Made by a program: the position numbers and the translations under genes. The notes under the pieces are model-generated. The model made no database searches and had not been told where the DNA came from. It saw only the letters and a program-made list of their open reading frames with translations. Positions 43,250-52,033 of a stretch of 64,000 nucleotides of DNA are shown in pieces (position 1 is the first letter of the stretch; each line of letters begins with the position of its first letter). Source of the stretch: Bacillota bacterium (GTDB lineage Bacteria; Bacillota; Dethiobacteria; Dethiobacterales; Dethiobacteraceae); NCBI GenBank assembly GCA_012521345.1, contig JAAYMN010000096.1:18702-82701 (forward strand). The letters are read 5' to 3'.

Positions 43250-44293
43250 ATGAGAATGGGGAAACTGCTGCGGCTGCTGGCGGTTTTTGTCATCCTGGCA
43301 GCCGTGGCGCTGGTGGGGCTTGTCGTCCAGATCAAAATCTGGCTGCAGCCTGTACCGGTCCTGGCGCAGGAGCCTGTACTTGTTTCCATTCCGCAGGGGG
43401 CGTCGCTTATCCGTATCGCCGATATTCTTGCCGAACACGGGCTGGTACGCAACGCTACGGTCTTTCGTTATTATGCCAAGTACCGCAGCCTGGACCAGCG
43501 CCTGCAGGCAGGCGACTACATCCTGCACTACGGCATGACCATGGATGAAATCCTGCAGCGCCTTGCACGGGGAGATGTCTACAGGAATACCGTTACAGTA
43601 ACCATTCCCGAAGGTTACAACCTTGAGCAGATAGCTGCCGTCTTGGAAGCGGCCGGCCTGGTTCCGGCAGAGGAGTTTTTGACAGCTGCGGCGGCCGTGG
43701 TGCCTGCCTCGGGCCGGGTGACGGAGGGGCAGCGCTACGCTCTGGAAGGCTACCTATTCCCGGACACGTATGAATTTGAACGGGGCGTGTCGGTGGAACA
43801 GATTATTGCCCGCATGCAGAACCGCCTGGAAGAAATACTGACGGATGAATTGCGCGAACGGGCGGCGGAACTTGGCCTGGATTTGCATACCGTTATAACC
43901 ATGGCTTCCCTGGTGGAAAGGGAAGGCCGGGTGGCCGGCGAGTTCCCGCTCATCGCTTCTGTCATTCACAACAGGCTGGCAAAAGACATGCTCCTGCAGA
44001 TTGATGCCACTGTCATCTACGCCCTGGGGGAGCATAAGCAGACCGTCCTTTTGGAGGACCTGGAAGTGGATTCTCCCTATAATACCTACAAAAATAAGGG
44101 CTTGCCGCCGGGTCCCATCGCCTCTCCCGGGAAAGCCGCCATTCTGGCGGTGCTGTATCCGGAAGAGAGCGACTACCTGTATTACGTGGCCAAAAATGAC
44201 GGCAGCGGGGAGCACTACTTCGGACGGACGCTGGCGGAGCATGAAGCAAACAAGCGACGGGCGCGGGAAAACAGGAAGAAACAGGCTGAGTAG
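43250..44293 (+). CDS. mltG: Endolytic murein transglycosylase MltG
   Basis: The 347-residue membrane-bound enzyme cuts nascent glycan strands and helps set their length. One helix near residues 8-27 is followed by a LysM-like extracytoplasmic subdomain (VSIPQGASLIRIADILAEHGLV) and the YceG catalytic domain, with the essential Glu in MASLVEREG near 223 and the HNRLAKDMLLQIDATVIYAL, SPYNTYKNKGLPPGPI and YFGRTLAEHEAN blocks. It follows DUF1292 by 18 nt and sits 2 nt before the U32 gene. Confidence 0.95.
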   Translation: MRMGKLLRLLAVFVILAAVALVGLVVQIKIWLQPVPVLAQEPVLVSIPQGASLIRIADILAEHGLVRNATVFRYYAKYRSLDQRLQAGDYILHYGMTMDEILQRLARGDVYRNTVTVTIPEGYNLEQIAAVLEAAGLVPAEEFLTAAAAVVPASGRVTEGQRYALEGYLFPDTYEFERGVSVEQIIARMQNRLEEILTDELRERAAELGLDLHTVITMASLVEREGRVAGEFPLIASVIHNRLAKDMLLQIDATVIYALGEHKQTVLLEDLEVDSPYNTYKNKGLPPGPIASPGKAAILAVLYPEESDYLYYVAKNDGSGEHYFGRTLAEHEANKRRARENRKKQAE

Positions 44294-44295
44294 GC

Positions 44296-45519
44296 ATGAA
44301 AAAACCGGAACTTCTGGCACCTGCCGGTGACCTGGAAAAACTGAAAATGGCTGTCGTCTACGGCGCCGATGCCGTTTACCTGGGCGGGAAAAAATTCGGT
44401 ATGCGGGCGGCTGCCGGCAATTTCAGCACGGATGATTTTGAGGAAGGCATCGCCTTTGCCCACCGGCACGGGGCTAAAGTATATGTAACTGTCAATATTT
44501 TCGCCAATAATAAAGACCTGGAGGAATTGCCCGCCTATCTGAAGTCTCTGCAGGAGCTGGGGGTGGATGCCATAATTGTCTCCGACCCCGGCGTCTTGGC
44601 AATAGCCAGGGAAACTGTCCCGGGGCTTTCCTGCCATTTAAGCACCCAGGCCAATACGACCAACTGGCGCAGTGCGCTTTTCTGGCAGGAAGCAGGCATA
44701 GCACGCATCATCCTGGCACGCGAGCTGTCCCTGGCGGAGATTGCGGAAATCCGCCGCCGTGTCACCGTGGAACTGGAGGTTTTTGTCCACGGTGCCATGT
44801 GCTGGGCGTATTCGGGGCGCTGCTATTTAAGCCTGCACCTGGCGGGCCGCAGCGGCAACAGGGGCGAATGCGCCCAGGCTTGCCGCTGGAAGTACTACCT
44901 GCTGGAGGAGAAGACACCGGGCGTCTACATGCCGGTGGAAGAAGACAGCCGAGGCATGTACATCCTGAATGCCCGCGACCTGTGCCTCATTGATTACCTG
45001 GGCAGGCTGGCCGCGGCCGGGGTAAACAGTTTTAAAATTGAAGGGCGCATGAAAAGCGCCTACTATGTGGCGACAGTGACCCGCGCCTACCGCCGGGCGC
45101 TGGACGCTTACCTGCGCGACCCGGATTATGTTGTGGACCCGGCTCTGCATGCGGAGCTGCAGGCCATCAGCCACCGTCCTTATTCCACCGGTTTCCTGGA
45201 AGGGAACCCGGGCCTTTGGGGGCAGGTTTTTGACAGTGCCCAGCAGGTGACAAGCCATGAATTTGTCGGTGTGGTGCGCAGTTACGACCCGGTAGCCAAA
45301 CGCGCAGTGGTGGAAATGCGCAACCGCTTTGCCGCTGGTGAAAAACTGGAAGTGTTCGGTCCCAGGACGGATTGCCGTGAATTTGTTGTCACCGACCTGC
45401 GGGATGCGGGCGGCGAACCCCTCAGGGAAGCAATCCGTGTCCAGGAGCATGTTTCCCTGTCCATGCCGGAACCGGTGGAGGAATATGCCATTATCAGGCG
45501 GCGGTTGGCGCGGGTGTAG
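44296..45519 (+). CDS. U32-family protein (TrhP-type tRNA hydroxylation or peptidase)
   Basis: The 407-residue product carries the U32 signature EVFVHGAMCWAYSGRCYLS near residue 157, then SGNRGECAQACRWKYYL and FKIEGRMKSAYYVA. Cysteines in this block are thought to bind an iron-sulfur cluster. Once called peptidases, homologues YrrN/YrrO in B. subtilis (TrhP) make 5-hydroxyuridine at the tRNA wobble position. Only one such gene is here, and no yrrM-like methyltransferase precedes it. It begins 2 nt after mltG and ends at a strong hairpin. Confidence 0.9.
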   Translation: MKKPELLAPAGDLEKLKMAVVYGADAVYLGGKKFGMRAAAGNFSTDDFEEGIAFAHRHGAKVYVTVNIFANNKDLEELPAYLKSLQELGVDAIIVSDPGVLAIARETVPGLSCHLSTQANTTNWRSALFWQEAGIARIILARELSLAEIAEIRRRVTVELEVFVHGAMCWAYSGRCYLSLHLAGRSGNRGECAQACRWKYYLLEEKTPGVYMPVEEDSRGMYILNARDLCLIDYLGRLAAAGVNSFKIEGRMKSAYYVATVTRAYRRALDAYLRDPDYVVDPALHAELQAISHRPYSTGFLEGNPGLWGQVFDSAQQVTSHEFVGVVRSYDPVAKRAVVEMRNRFAAGEKLEVFGPRTDCREFVVTDLRDAGGEPLREAIRVQEHVSLSMPEPVEEYAIIRRRLARV

Positions 45520-45554
45520 CGCGGCCTGCTGCTGCAGCATAAAGCATAAAAAGG

Positions 45555-45607
45555 CGCCCCGCCGGGCAGACTAGTATCTTAAAAAAGTCTGTCTGCGGGG
45601 TGTTTTT
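45555..45607 (+). terminator. Terminator-like hairpin abutting the PBP start codon
   Basis: A 5' arm at 45555-45572 pairs with a 3' arm at 45586-45602 (about 17 bp, two G-U pairs and one bulged C), then TTTTT runs straight into the ATG at 45608. It looks like the terminator of the alaS operon. The only Shine-Dalgarno-like bases of the next gene, GGGGTG at 45597-45602, lie inside the 3' arm. Confidence 0.75.
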
Positions 45608-47161
45608 ATGCGCAGGGAACGGCGGCAAGCACGCATTGTGCATGTCATCTCCATTTTTCTTGTGCTTTTTGGGTTGCTGCTGGTACGCCTTTTTTCCCTG
45701 CAGCTGCTGCAGGGTTGGCGGCTGGCGCGGCAGGCGGCAGCCCAGAGAACGGATACATATGTATATGCTTCAGGCCGCGGCCAAATCCTGGACCGCAACG
45801 GCTTGTCCCTGCATGCCTCCCTGCAGGAATTGAACCGGGGAGCGGCTGCAGCAAGCAAGGCCTCGGACCCTGTTCCCGTTTACCTGCAGGACCTGGTGCT
45901 GGTGGAGGAAGTTCGCTATTCTGCCGCCTCCGTTGCCACCCATGTCACCGGTTATATCAAAAGGCCGGTCAATCCGCTGCAGCCGAGTGAAGGTATTTCC
46001 GGCCTGGAGCGCTCCTTTAACCGGGAATTGTGGGGGACGCCTGCGGCAATCGGCGTCATTGTTGACGCCCGGGGACAGGTGGTTCCCGGCTATGGCATCA
46101 GTGAGTGGAAGTATGAGCACTTGCGCCGGCCGTACAGTGTGGTGACAACCATTGACAGGAAGCTGCAGGCGGCTGCGGAAGCGGCGGGAAAAGACGCTGT
46201 GAAAAAGGGTGCCTTTATTCTGCTGGACCCGCAGAGCGGGGATATCCTGGTTCTGGCTTCTTTCCCGCGGCTGCCTGTGGAAGACCTGTACAACGGAACC
46301 GCCGGGGAGAAACTGGAGCAGATGGAGCGGGGCCAGGTTTACCTGAACCGGGCGCTCATGCCTTATGCTGTCGGCTCTGTTTTTAAGGTAGTTGTAGCGG
46401 CGGCGGCGCTGGCGGAAGATGCATCCGCAGCTTTCGCCACCTTTTTCTGCGACGGCGCTTATGAACTGGGCGACAGGCAGATTTCCTGCTTTGCCGGCAC
46501 CGCTCATGGCAGAATTGATTTGCAGCAGGCACTGGTTGCTTCCTGCAACGGCTACTTTATTGACCTTGCCCTGCGCCTGGGCAAGGAGAAAATAATTGAG
46601 ACGGCCGGACGCTTTAAGCTGGGACAGGCAACGGGTATACCCCTGGGCGGGGAAGAGGCGGGGAACATCCCGGCCGCAGCAGATTTGCCCTATAGCGGTG
46701 ATGTGGCCAACCTGGCAATCGGCCAGGGAGCAATAACTGCCACGCCGCTGCAGCTGGCCCGTGTCATGTCCATTCTGGCCAACCGGGGGCGGGATGTGTA
46801 CCCGCGCCTGGTGTCAAAAGTGATTGACAAAAACGGCAATACCGTCCGGAATTACCCGGTCCAGTACGGTTCCCTGGTCATTGCGCCGGCACTTGCCCAA
46901 AAGCTGCATGACATGCTTGTAACTGTAGTGGAAGAGGGGACGGCTTCGCCGGCCCGAAGCGGCAGATACAGGGCGGCGGGGAAATCCGGCACCGCCCAGC
47001 TTGCCGGCAAAAAGTACAGCCGTTCCTGGTTTGCCGGGACGGTGGAGACGGAAAAAGAAACACTGGTGGCCGTGTTGCTGCTGGAGGAGCATTATGCAGG
47101 AGAGCCTACCGCTTCCGCCGTTTTCCGCAGGGTGATGGAAGCCGTGCTTGACGCACGCTGA
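45608..47161 (+). CDS. Class B penicillin-binding protein (transpeptidase, PbpI/SpoVD-like)
   Basis: The 517-residue membrane-anchored enzyme cross-links peptidoglycan. An N-terminal helix (about 12-32) is followed by the short FtsI-type domain (YASGRGQILDRNG) and the transpeptidase domain (about 185-515) with SVFK near 257 (active Ser), SCN near 311 and KSGTAQ near 460. It lacks PASTA domains. In B. subtilis, the PBP at this cluster position (YrrR/PbpI) is sporulation-linked, and here sigK follows. The start codon lies at the foot of a terminator-like hairpin. Confidence 0.92.
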   Translation: MRRERRQARIVHVISIFLVLFGLLLVRLFSLQLLQGWRLARQAAAQRTDTYVYASGRGQILDRNGLSLHASLQELNRGAAAASKASDPVPVYLQDLVLVEEVRYSAASVATHVTGYIKRPVNPLQPSEGISGLERSFNRELWGTPAAIGVIVDARGQVVPGYGISEWKYEHLRRPYSVVTTIDRKLQAAAEAAGKDAVKKGAFILLDPQSGDILVLASFPRLPVEDLYNGTAGEKLEQMERGQVYLNRALMPYAVGSVFKVVVAAAALAEDASAAFATFFCDGAYELGDRQISCFAGTAHGRIDLQQALVASCNGYFIDLALRLGKEKIIETAGRFKLGQATGIPLGGEEAGNIPAAADLPYSGDVANLAIGQGAITATPLQLARVMSILANRGRDVYPRLVSKVIDKNGNTVRNYPVQYGSLVIAPALAQKLHDMLVTVVEEGTASPARSGRYRAAGKSGTAQLAGKKYSRSWFAGTVETEKETLVAVLLLEEHYAGEPTASAVFRRVMEAVLDAR

Positions 47162-47268
47162 AGCAAAGCAGGGCAAAAATTGCCGGCCGATGCTGCACAT
47201 TGCCGGGATGCCGGGAATATAATAAAGGGTAAAACAATGATTTTGTCTTTTGCAATGCGCGAAAACTG

Positions 47269-47298
47269 CGCACATTAGCACCTGTGCGGGCATACAAT
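47269..47298 (+). promoter_or_regulatory. Sigma-E-like promoter of sigK
   Basis: CATACAAT (47291-47298) matches the sigma-E -10 consensus CATACANT. A GCACATT-like -35 region (47269-47275) lies at the expected distance, leaving about 15 bp between elements. It starts a leader of about 25 nt before the sigK ribosome site, matching the known sigma-E control of sigK. Confidence 0.55.
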
Positions 47299-47329
47299 GT
47301 AGAGACGACATCCCGCGGGAGGTGCTTTT

Positions 47330-48067
47330 TTGCTTGCTCTGGTAACACTGATTGCTGCTGTCGTCCGGGAAATTGTTCTGCTTGTCTCATATCTGAACAA
47401 TAACTCATTTCCCCAGCCGCTTTCGCCCCAGGAAGAACAAAAATATCTCCAGCTGCTGGCCCAGGGCGACCAGGAGGCGCGCAGTGTTTTAATTGAGCGC
47501 AATCTGCGCTTAGTCGCTCACGTGATAAAAAAGTTCGAAAACACGGGGGAAGACCAGGAAGATCTGATTTCCATCGGTACAGTTGGTCTTATCAAGGCAA
47601 TAGATTCCTATAAAGGGAACAAGGGGACGCGGCTGGCTACTTATGCAGCCCGCTGCATTGAAAATGAAATTCTGATGCACCTGCGCGTGGTAACCAAGCG
47701 CAGGGCGGAAGTCTTGTTGCACGACCCGATCGGGACTGACAAAGAGGGCAACGAAATCACCCTGCTGGACATTTTGGGAACTGATGCGGAAGAAATTCTG
47801 GACGTGGTGGACAAAAAAATCGTTGAAGCCAAACTATACCAGATTATTAAGCGCCTGAAAAACAGGGAACGTATTGTTTTGGCCCTGCGTTTCGGGCTGC
47901 CCCTGGGGCGCAGGCTGACACAGAAAGAAATTGCAAAAAGCCTGGGAATTTCCCGTTCTTACGTTTCCCGGATTGAGAAGAAAGTTATTGCCAAAATAGC
48001 GGAAGAGTTCCGCCAGGAACATCATGCCGGCGATTCCCGGGAAAGTGCGCCCCTTGTGAAAAAATAA
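47330..48067 (+). CDS. sigK: RNA polymerase sporulation sigma factor SigK
   Basis: Sigma-K directs late mother-cell transcription during sporulation. The 245-residue product has a hydrophobic pro-sequence (about 1-22), [15 protein letters not shown], sigma region 2 ([14 protein letters not shown] to [22 protein letters not shown]) and region 4 with helix-turn-helix [23 protein letters not shown]. The reading frame is continuous, so there is no skin element as in B. subtilis 168. Activation probably needs removal of the pro-sequence by a SpoIVFB-type protease, not found here. TTG 47330 follows GGGAGGTG. Confidence 0.95.
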   Translation: MLALVTLIAAVVREIVLLVSYLNNNSFPQPLSPQEEQKYLQLLAQGDQEARSVLIERNLRLVAHVIKKFENTGEDQEDLISIGTVGLIKAIDSYKGNKGTRLATYAARCIENEILMHLRVVTKRRAEVLLHDPIGTDKEGNEITLLDILGTDAEEILDVVDKKIVEAKLYQIIKRLKNRERIVLALRFGLPLGRRLTQKEIAKSLGISRSYVSRIEKKVIAKIAEEFRQEHHAGDSRESAPLVKK

Positions 48068-48084
48068 GCTTTTCCAGAAAAAAA

Positions 48085-48108
48085 GACGGCGGTTGCCGCC
48101 TTTTTTTA
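48085..48108. terminator. Terminator after sigK, bidirectional with the PRC-barrel gene
   Basis: GGCGG (48088-48092) and CCGCC (48096-48100) pair around TTG, flanked by an A-run and by TTTTTTT. It can serve both sigK and the convergent PRC gene. Confidence 0.75.
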
Positions 48109-49122
48109 TAGTTCCTTTTCACCGAAAATCTCCCGCAGTTGCTTTTTTACCGGGGCAAGGGCCGTCTGCATATCTTCCGCGACGGCGGCCAGAAAAAGCT
48201 GGGGCAGCCGTCCTGCCGCTTCCGCCCGCTCCCGCATGTCTTCCGTGACAAGATCGCCGCGCGCCCCGAGCAGCGTCCCGTCCGGGGCATGGACAGCCTG
48301 GGCCAGTTTTTTGCCTAAAACATAGGTCCGCATTTTTTCCCGTGTAGCCTGCTCCAGCTTTTGTCCCCCCGCACTGACTTTGTCCTGCAGGCGCGCCAGG
48401 ATGTCTTTCATTTCCAGCATGCTTCCCGCAATTTCACCCGCACCGGCGGCCAAAAGCAACTGGGCAAGTTTTCCCCGCCGGCGCGCCATTGCCACATGCT
48501 CCCGGGTTACCGTCTGCCCTTTTCTGACAATAATTGCACCTTCATCATCGGTGACAGTGCTGCCGGCGGGACGACCGACGGCATAAGCAAGAGCCTTGGT
48601 TTCCAAGGTGCGGACAAGCCGGCGGTGAGTCTCTTCTCCGGCCGTGGTGAGCGGACGTGCCTGCATCTGGAAGTCGTTGCGGAGAATGATAAAATCCCGG
48701 CCAAAGTTTTCCACCATAGCCACCGGCACGGCAAAGCTTCTTCGCTGTTTTTCCGAGATGATGTAAAGCTCCGTCAGCTGGCCGTCCGCAGGCTGAAAAG
48801 CATAATCCGTCACGCTGCCGGCCAGGGTGCCGTCTGTCGTGATCAGCTGCTTGCCTGCCACCCCGTACTCGCGCATGGCTTCCAGGCGCTGATCTTCCAC
48901 CATTTCGCTGCTTGCGACCATCATGGCGTCATGGCCGATTGTCCGAACGTCCGCATAGGGAATGATTTCCGTCCTGGCTTTCAGGAAGGCGCGTTCGCCG
49001 ACGACAACGGCGGCAACCTTGCGGGCCTGGTGGTCAATAACAAGTTCCTGCACATTGCCAAGCAGGCTGCCCGTATTAATATCTATAACAGGCAGGCCGG
49101 CAACTTCCTTTGCTTTTTTCAT
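48106..49122 (-). CDS. PRC-barrel protein with internal repeats
   Basis: The 338-residue soluble protein begins with two PRC-barrel units (about 1-75, GLPVIDINTGSLLGNVQELVI; and about 85-155, KQLITTDGTLAGSVTDYAF). Two roughly 45-residue repeats follow: one near 185-235 (STVTDDEGAIIVRKGQTVT) and a weaker copy near 285-335 (QAVHAPDGTLLGARGDLVT), separated by a helical spacer. Both end in a helix ending LLAAG or FLAAV. No enzymatic motif is seen. ATG 49122 follows AGAGGTG. Its role is unknown. Confidence 0.8.
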   Translation of the reverse strand: MKKAKEVAGLPVIDINTGSLLGNVQELVIDHQARKVAAVVVGERAFLKARTEIIPYADVRTIGHDAMMVASSEMVEDQRLEAMREYGVAGKQLITTDGTLAGSVTDYAFQPADGQLTELYIISEKQRRSFAVPVAMVENFGRDFIILRNDFQMQARPLTTAGEETHRRLVRTLETKALAYAVGRPAGSTVTDDEGAIIVRKGQTVTREHVAMARRRGKLAQLLLAAGAGEIAGSMLEMKDILARLQDKVSAGGQKLEQATREKMRTYVLGKKLAQAVHAPDGTLLGARGDLVTEDMRERAEAAGRLPQLFLAAVAEDMQTALAPVKKQLREIFGEKEL

Positions 49123-49240
49123 CGGCAAAACACCTCTTGGGACATGCTTTGTTTTCAGTCTGGCAAAAGGCGGCAAGAGAATATTGTACTTCAGCATTAA
49201 CTTGCCCGGCTGCCAAAAGATTATGTAGCATGGTTAACAG

Positions 49241-49266
49241 TTCTGCCTGCAGGTTCTGCCTGCAGG
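49241..49266. repeat. 13-bp perfect tandem duplication
   Basis: TTCTGCCTGCAGG occurs twice head to tail (49241-49253 and 49254-49266), each copy containing the 8-bp palindrome CCTGCAGG, in the region upstream of thiL. Confidence 0.7.
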
Positions 49267-49285
49267 CGGCAGGGCGGGACGGTGC

Positions 49286-49314
49286 TTGTTTTTTACGTTA
49301 ATACACGCTATAAT
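49286..49314 (+). promoter_or_regulatory. Sigma-A promoter of the thiL-tsa operon
   Basis: TTGTTT (49286-49291) and TATAAT (49309-49314) are 17 bp apart, about 20 bp before the thiL start. Confidence 0.65.
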
Positions 49315-49334
49315 CAGAAAACAGGTGGTAAATA

Positions 49335-50336
49335 ATGAAAATAAGCGAAATAGGGGAACAAGCCCTGATAAAAGAGATTGCCGCCCTTGTGGCAAGCACG
49401 GCAGACCGGGATGGGGTGGGCATCGGGGATGATGCCGCCCTGGCCAGGTTTGCCGACGGCGCTTATGTAGCCACCAGCAAAGACATGCTGGTGGAAGGAG
49501 TACATTTTCTGTTGCCCGGGATTACGGCACAGGACCTGGGATTTAAGGCGCTGGCCGCCAATCTCAGCGACCTGGCCGCCATGGGAGCCAGGCCGCGCCA
49601 TGCCTTCGTTGCTTTGGCCCTGCCGGCGGGGACGGAGTGTGAGTTTGTGCTGGATTTTTTCCGCGGCATGATGCAGCTGGCGGAAAAATACGGAATTGCC
49701 GTCAGCGGCGGCGACCTGGTGGCTTCCCCGGGACCGCTGGCGGTCAGCGTGACTGTCCAGGGAGAAGTGCGGCGCGAGCAGGCCCTCCTCCGCCGCGGGG
49801 CGCGGCCGGGTGAATTGATCTGCACCACAGGCAGCCTGGGAGCTTCGGCGGCAGGCCTGACGCTGCTTTTGCAGGACATGCCCTGCGACGACAAAGTGCG
49901 AGCCGCGGCGCTGAAAGCCCATTTCCGCCCCGAGCCGCGGGTGCGGGAAGGGATTTGGCTGGCAAAAAGCGGTGCCGTCACCGCCGCCATGGACATTTCC
50001 GACGGCCTGCTGAAGGATATCAGGGAAATCATGGAAGTAAACGGCTGCGGGGCGTTGTTTTATGAGGAAAAAATCCCGGTGGACCCTGTCGCCCGGGCTG
50101 TGGCTGCCGCGGCCGGCCGCCTGCCGCTGGATTTTGCCCTGCATGGCGGTGAAGACTATGAGTTATTGTTTACCGTGCCGGAAAACGCCTTTGAGGGTCT
50201 GTCCGGGGCTTACCTGGCACATTTCGGGCGGCCGCTTTACGCCCTGGGGCGGCTGACGGAGGAAATGCGGCTGCAGATGGTTACGAAAGACGGGAAATGG
50301 GAAGAATTAGAGTTTGCGGGTTATCGTCATTTTTAA
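49335..50336 (+). CDS. thiL: Thiamine-monophosphate kinase
   Basis: The 333-residue enzyme phosphorylates thiamine monophosphate to thiamine diphosphate. Family metal and nucleotide motifs are GIGDDAAL near residue 33, SKDMLVEGVHFL near 53, SDLAAMGARPRHAF near 78, GGDLVASPG near 121 and MDISDGLLKDIREI near 220. ACAGGTGG precedes the ATG. It is the first gene of a five-gene operon with tsaE, tsaB, rimI and tsaD and overlaps the 5' side of tsaE's ribosome site. Confidence 0.95.
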   Translation: MKISEIGEQALIKEIAALVASTADRDGVGIGDDAALARFADGAYVATSKDMLVEGVHFLLPGITAQDLGFKALAANLSDLAAMGARPRHAFVALALPAGTECEFVLDFFRGMMQLAEKYGIAVSGGDLVASPGPLAVSVTVQGEVRREQALLRRGARPGELICTTGSLGASAAGLTLLLQDMPCDDKVRAAALKAHFRPEPRVREGIWLAKSGAVTAAMDISDGLLKDIREIMEVNGCGALFYEEKIPVDPVARAVAAAAGRLPLDFALHGGEDYELLFTVPENAFEGLSGAYLAHFGRPLYALGRLTEEMRLQMVTKDGKWEELEFAGYRHF

Positions 50337-50349
50337 AGGTGGTTGCAGC

Positions 50350-50814
50350 GTGAAAAGAGCAATTGTCACCCGTGGGGAGAAAGAAACGGAGAACCTGGGC
50401 AGGTTCTGGGGGGAGCAGCTTTTCCCCGGCGCTGTTCTGCTCCTTGCCGGAGAGCTGGGGTCGGGAAAAACTGTTTTTGCCCGGGGGGTTGGCCTGGGGC
50501 TTGGCGTCGGCGCGCCCATCACCAGCCCCACCTTTACCCTGCTTAACGTACACCGGGGGCGCCTGCCTTTTTATCATTTTGATTTGTACCGGCTTGCTGC
50601 CGAAGAGGAACTGTGGGAGCTGGGCGTGGAGGAGTATCTTTATGGCGAGGGCGTCTGCCTGGTGGAGTGGGCCGATAGATTTCCCTGTTTCTTTGACCTG
50701 CCGGCGGCAAGAGTGTCTTTCCGCCGGGAAGGGCCTGCGGCCAGAAGAATTACTTTCACCAGCGACGACGCCCGTTACCAGGAAATAATCGGGGCATTAA
50801 ACCCGGGGAGCTGA
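50350..50814 (+). CDS. tsaE: tRNA t6A synthesis ATPase TsaE
   Basis: TsaE is the ATPase that resets the TsaBD complex after threonylcarbamoyl transfer to A37 of ANN-reading tRNAs. The 154-residue product has Walker A GELGSGKTVFARG near residue 39, the switch-like SPTFTLLNVH near 62, FDLYRL near 80 and a Walker-B-like VEWADRF near 110. GTG 50350 is preferred because AAAGGTGGT lies 6 nt upstream. tsaB starts 4 nt after its stop. Confidence 0.94.
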   Translation: MKRAIVTRGEKETENLGRFWGEQLFPGAVLLLAGELGSGKTVFARGVGLGLGVGAPITSPTFTLLNVHRGRLPFYHFDLYRLAAEEELWELGVEEYLYGEGVCLVEWADRFPCFFDLPAARVSFRREGPAARRITFTSDDARYQEIIGALNPGS

Positions 50815-50818
50815 AGAG

Positions 50819-51538
50819 ATGTTTGTACTTGGCATAGACACGGCGACACTGGTGTGCAGCGTGGCAGTGGCGTCGGAGGACAAAACGGTGGCGGAATACA
50901 CACTGCAGGTGAAAAAAACACATTCCCAGCGGCTTTTGCCGCTGATAGCGGCCCTGCTGGCGGACGCCGGCCTGACACCCGCCGGGCTGGACGGAATAGC
51001 CGTTGCTGCCGGCCCGGGGTCATTTACGGGGGTGCGCATCGGCATAGTTACGGCCAAGGCGCTGGGGCAGGCTCTGACAATCCCTCTGTGCGGCATTTCC
51101 ACATTGGAAGCGCTGGCAGCCCAGCACCCGTGGTTTGACGGCCTGATCTGCCCCGTGCTTGATGCCAGGCGCAGGCAGGTTTATACCGCCCTTTTCCGCG
51201 GCGGCGGAGGTTCCCTGCAGCGGCTCGCCGAGGATAAAGCGGCTGCTTTGCCTGCAGTCCTGGAAGAAGTGGAAGCTTACGGGGAAAAAGTCCTTTTCGT
51301 CGGTGACGCTGTCCCTGTTCACCAGGATTTCATCCGCGGGGAACTGGGTGTGAAAGCATGCTTTATGCCGCCGGAATCCGCCATCTGCCGTGCCGCTACG
51401 GTAGCACGCCTGGGGCTTGAACAGCTTGCCCGCGGCCAGGCTGCCTCCTGGCGCGAACTGGCTCCCCGCTACCTGCGCCAGTCGGAAGCGGAAGTAAAAT
51501 ACAGGGCGGCACATGGCGGGGGAGGTCAATGCCTGTGA
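50819..51538 (+). CDS. tsaB: tRNA t6A synthesis subunit TsaB
   Basis: The 239-residue ASKHA-fold protein pairs with TsaD as a non-catalytic partner. The start LGIDTATLVCSVAV and the PGSFTGVRIGIVTAKALGQAL block near residue 65 are diagnostic, as is CPVLDARRRQVYTALF near 115. A C-terminal PRYLRQSEAE motif is intact. It overlaps rimI by 10 nt. Its place between tsaE and rimI is the standard order in Firmicutes. Confidence 0.95.
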   Translation: MFVLGIDTATLVCSVAVASEDKTVAEYTLQVKKTHSQRLLPLIAALLADAGLTPAGLDGIAVAAGPGSFTGVRIGIVTAKALGQALTIPLCGISTLEALAAQHPWFDGLICPVLDARRRQVYTALFRGGGGSLQRLAEDKAAALPAVLEEVEAYGEKVLFVGDAVPVHQDFIRGELGVKACFMPPESAICRAATVARLGLEQLARGQAASWRELAPRYLRQSEAEVKYRAAHGGGGQCL

Positions 51539-51984
51539 CTGTAGCTATTGAACAAATGAAATTCTGCCATGTGGATGCGGTTGCGGAAATAGAAAAAAAA
51601 GTTTATAAAAACCCCTGGACAAAGCATGCTTTCATCAACGAAATACTGGACAATGGCTTTGCCTATTACTATGTTGCCCTTGTGGAAGGAGAAGTGGTCG
51701 GCTACGGCGGAATCTGGGTCATCCTGGATGAAGCCCATGTAACCAACCTGGCGGTTAGTCCCGCCTGGCAGGGAAAGGGAATCGGCAAGGCACTGCTGGC
51801 ACATTTAATCAGGGAAGCTGCCGGCAGGGGGGCCGGCCGGATGACCCTGGAAGTGCGCGTTTCCAACAGGAGGGCCCAGGAGCTTTACAAGAAATTTGGT
51901 TTTGTCTCCTGCGGCATCCGGCCCAAATATTACCAAGATGAGGATGCGCTGATTATGTGGTTGACGGAACTGAAATGCAACTAG
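51529..51984 (+). CDS. rimI: Ribosomal protein S18 alanine N-acetyltransferase
   Basis: The 151-residue GNAT enzyme acetylates the N-terminal alanine of ribosomal protein S18 using acetyl-CoA. The acetyl-CoA loop is PAWQGKGIGKALL near residue 80, with MTLEVRVSNRRAQELYKKFGFV near 104 and the family Tyr in YYQDEDALIMWL. GGGGGAGG lies 7 nt before the ATG, inside the end of tsaB. The link with t6A genes is common in bacteria. Confidence 0.92.
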   Translation: MPVTVAIEQMKFCHVDAVAEIEKKVYKNPWTKHAFINEILDNGFAYYYVALVEGEVVGYGGIWVILDEAHVTNLAVSPAWQGKGIGKALLAHLIREAAGRGAGRMTLEVRVSNRRAQELYKKFGFVSCGIRPKYYQDEDALIMWLTELKCN

Positions 51985-52033
51985 CGGCCTGGGGCGATAT
52001 TTTGCCCCGGAAAGAGGGTGCGGGGGTGGCGGA

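Noticed and set aside
47330..48067. Skin-type interruption of sigK
   Set aside because: The sigma factor is coded in one uninterrupted frame, with no recombinase gene nearby.
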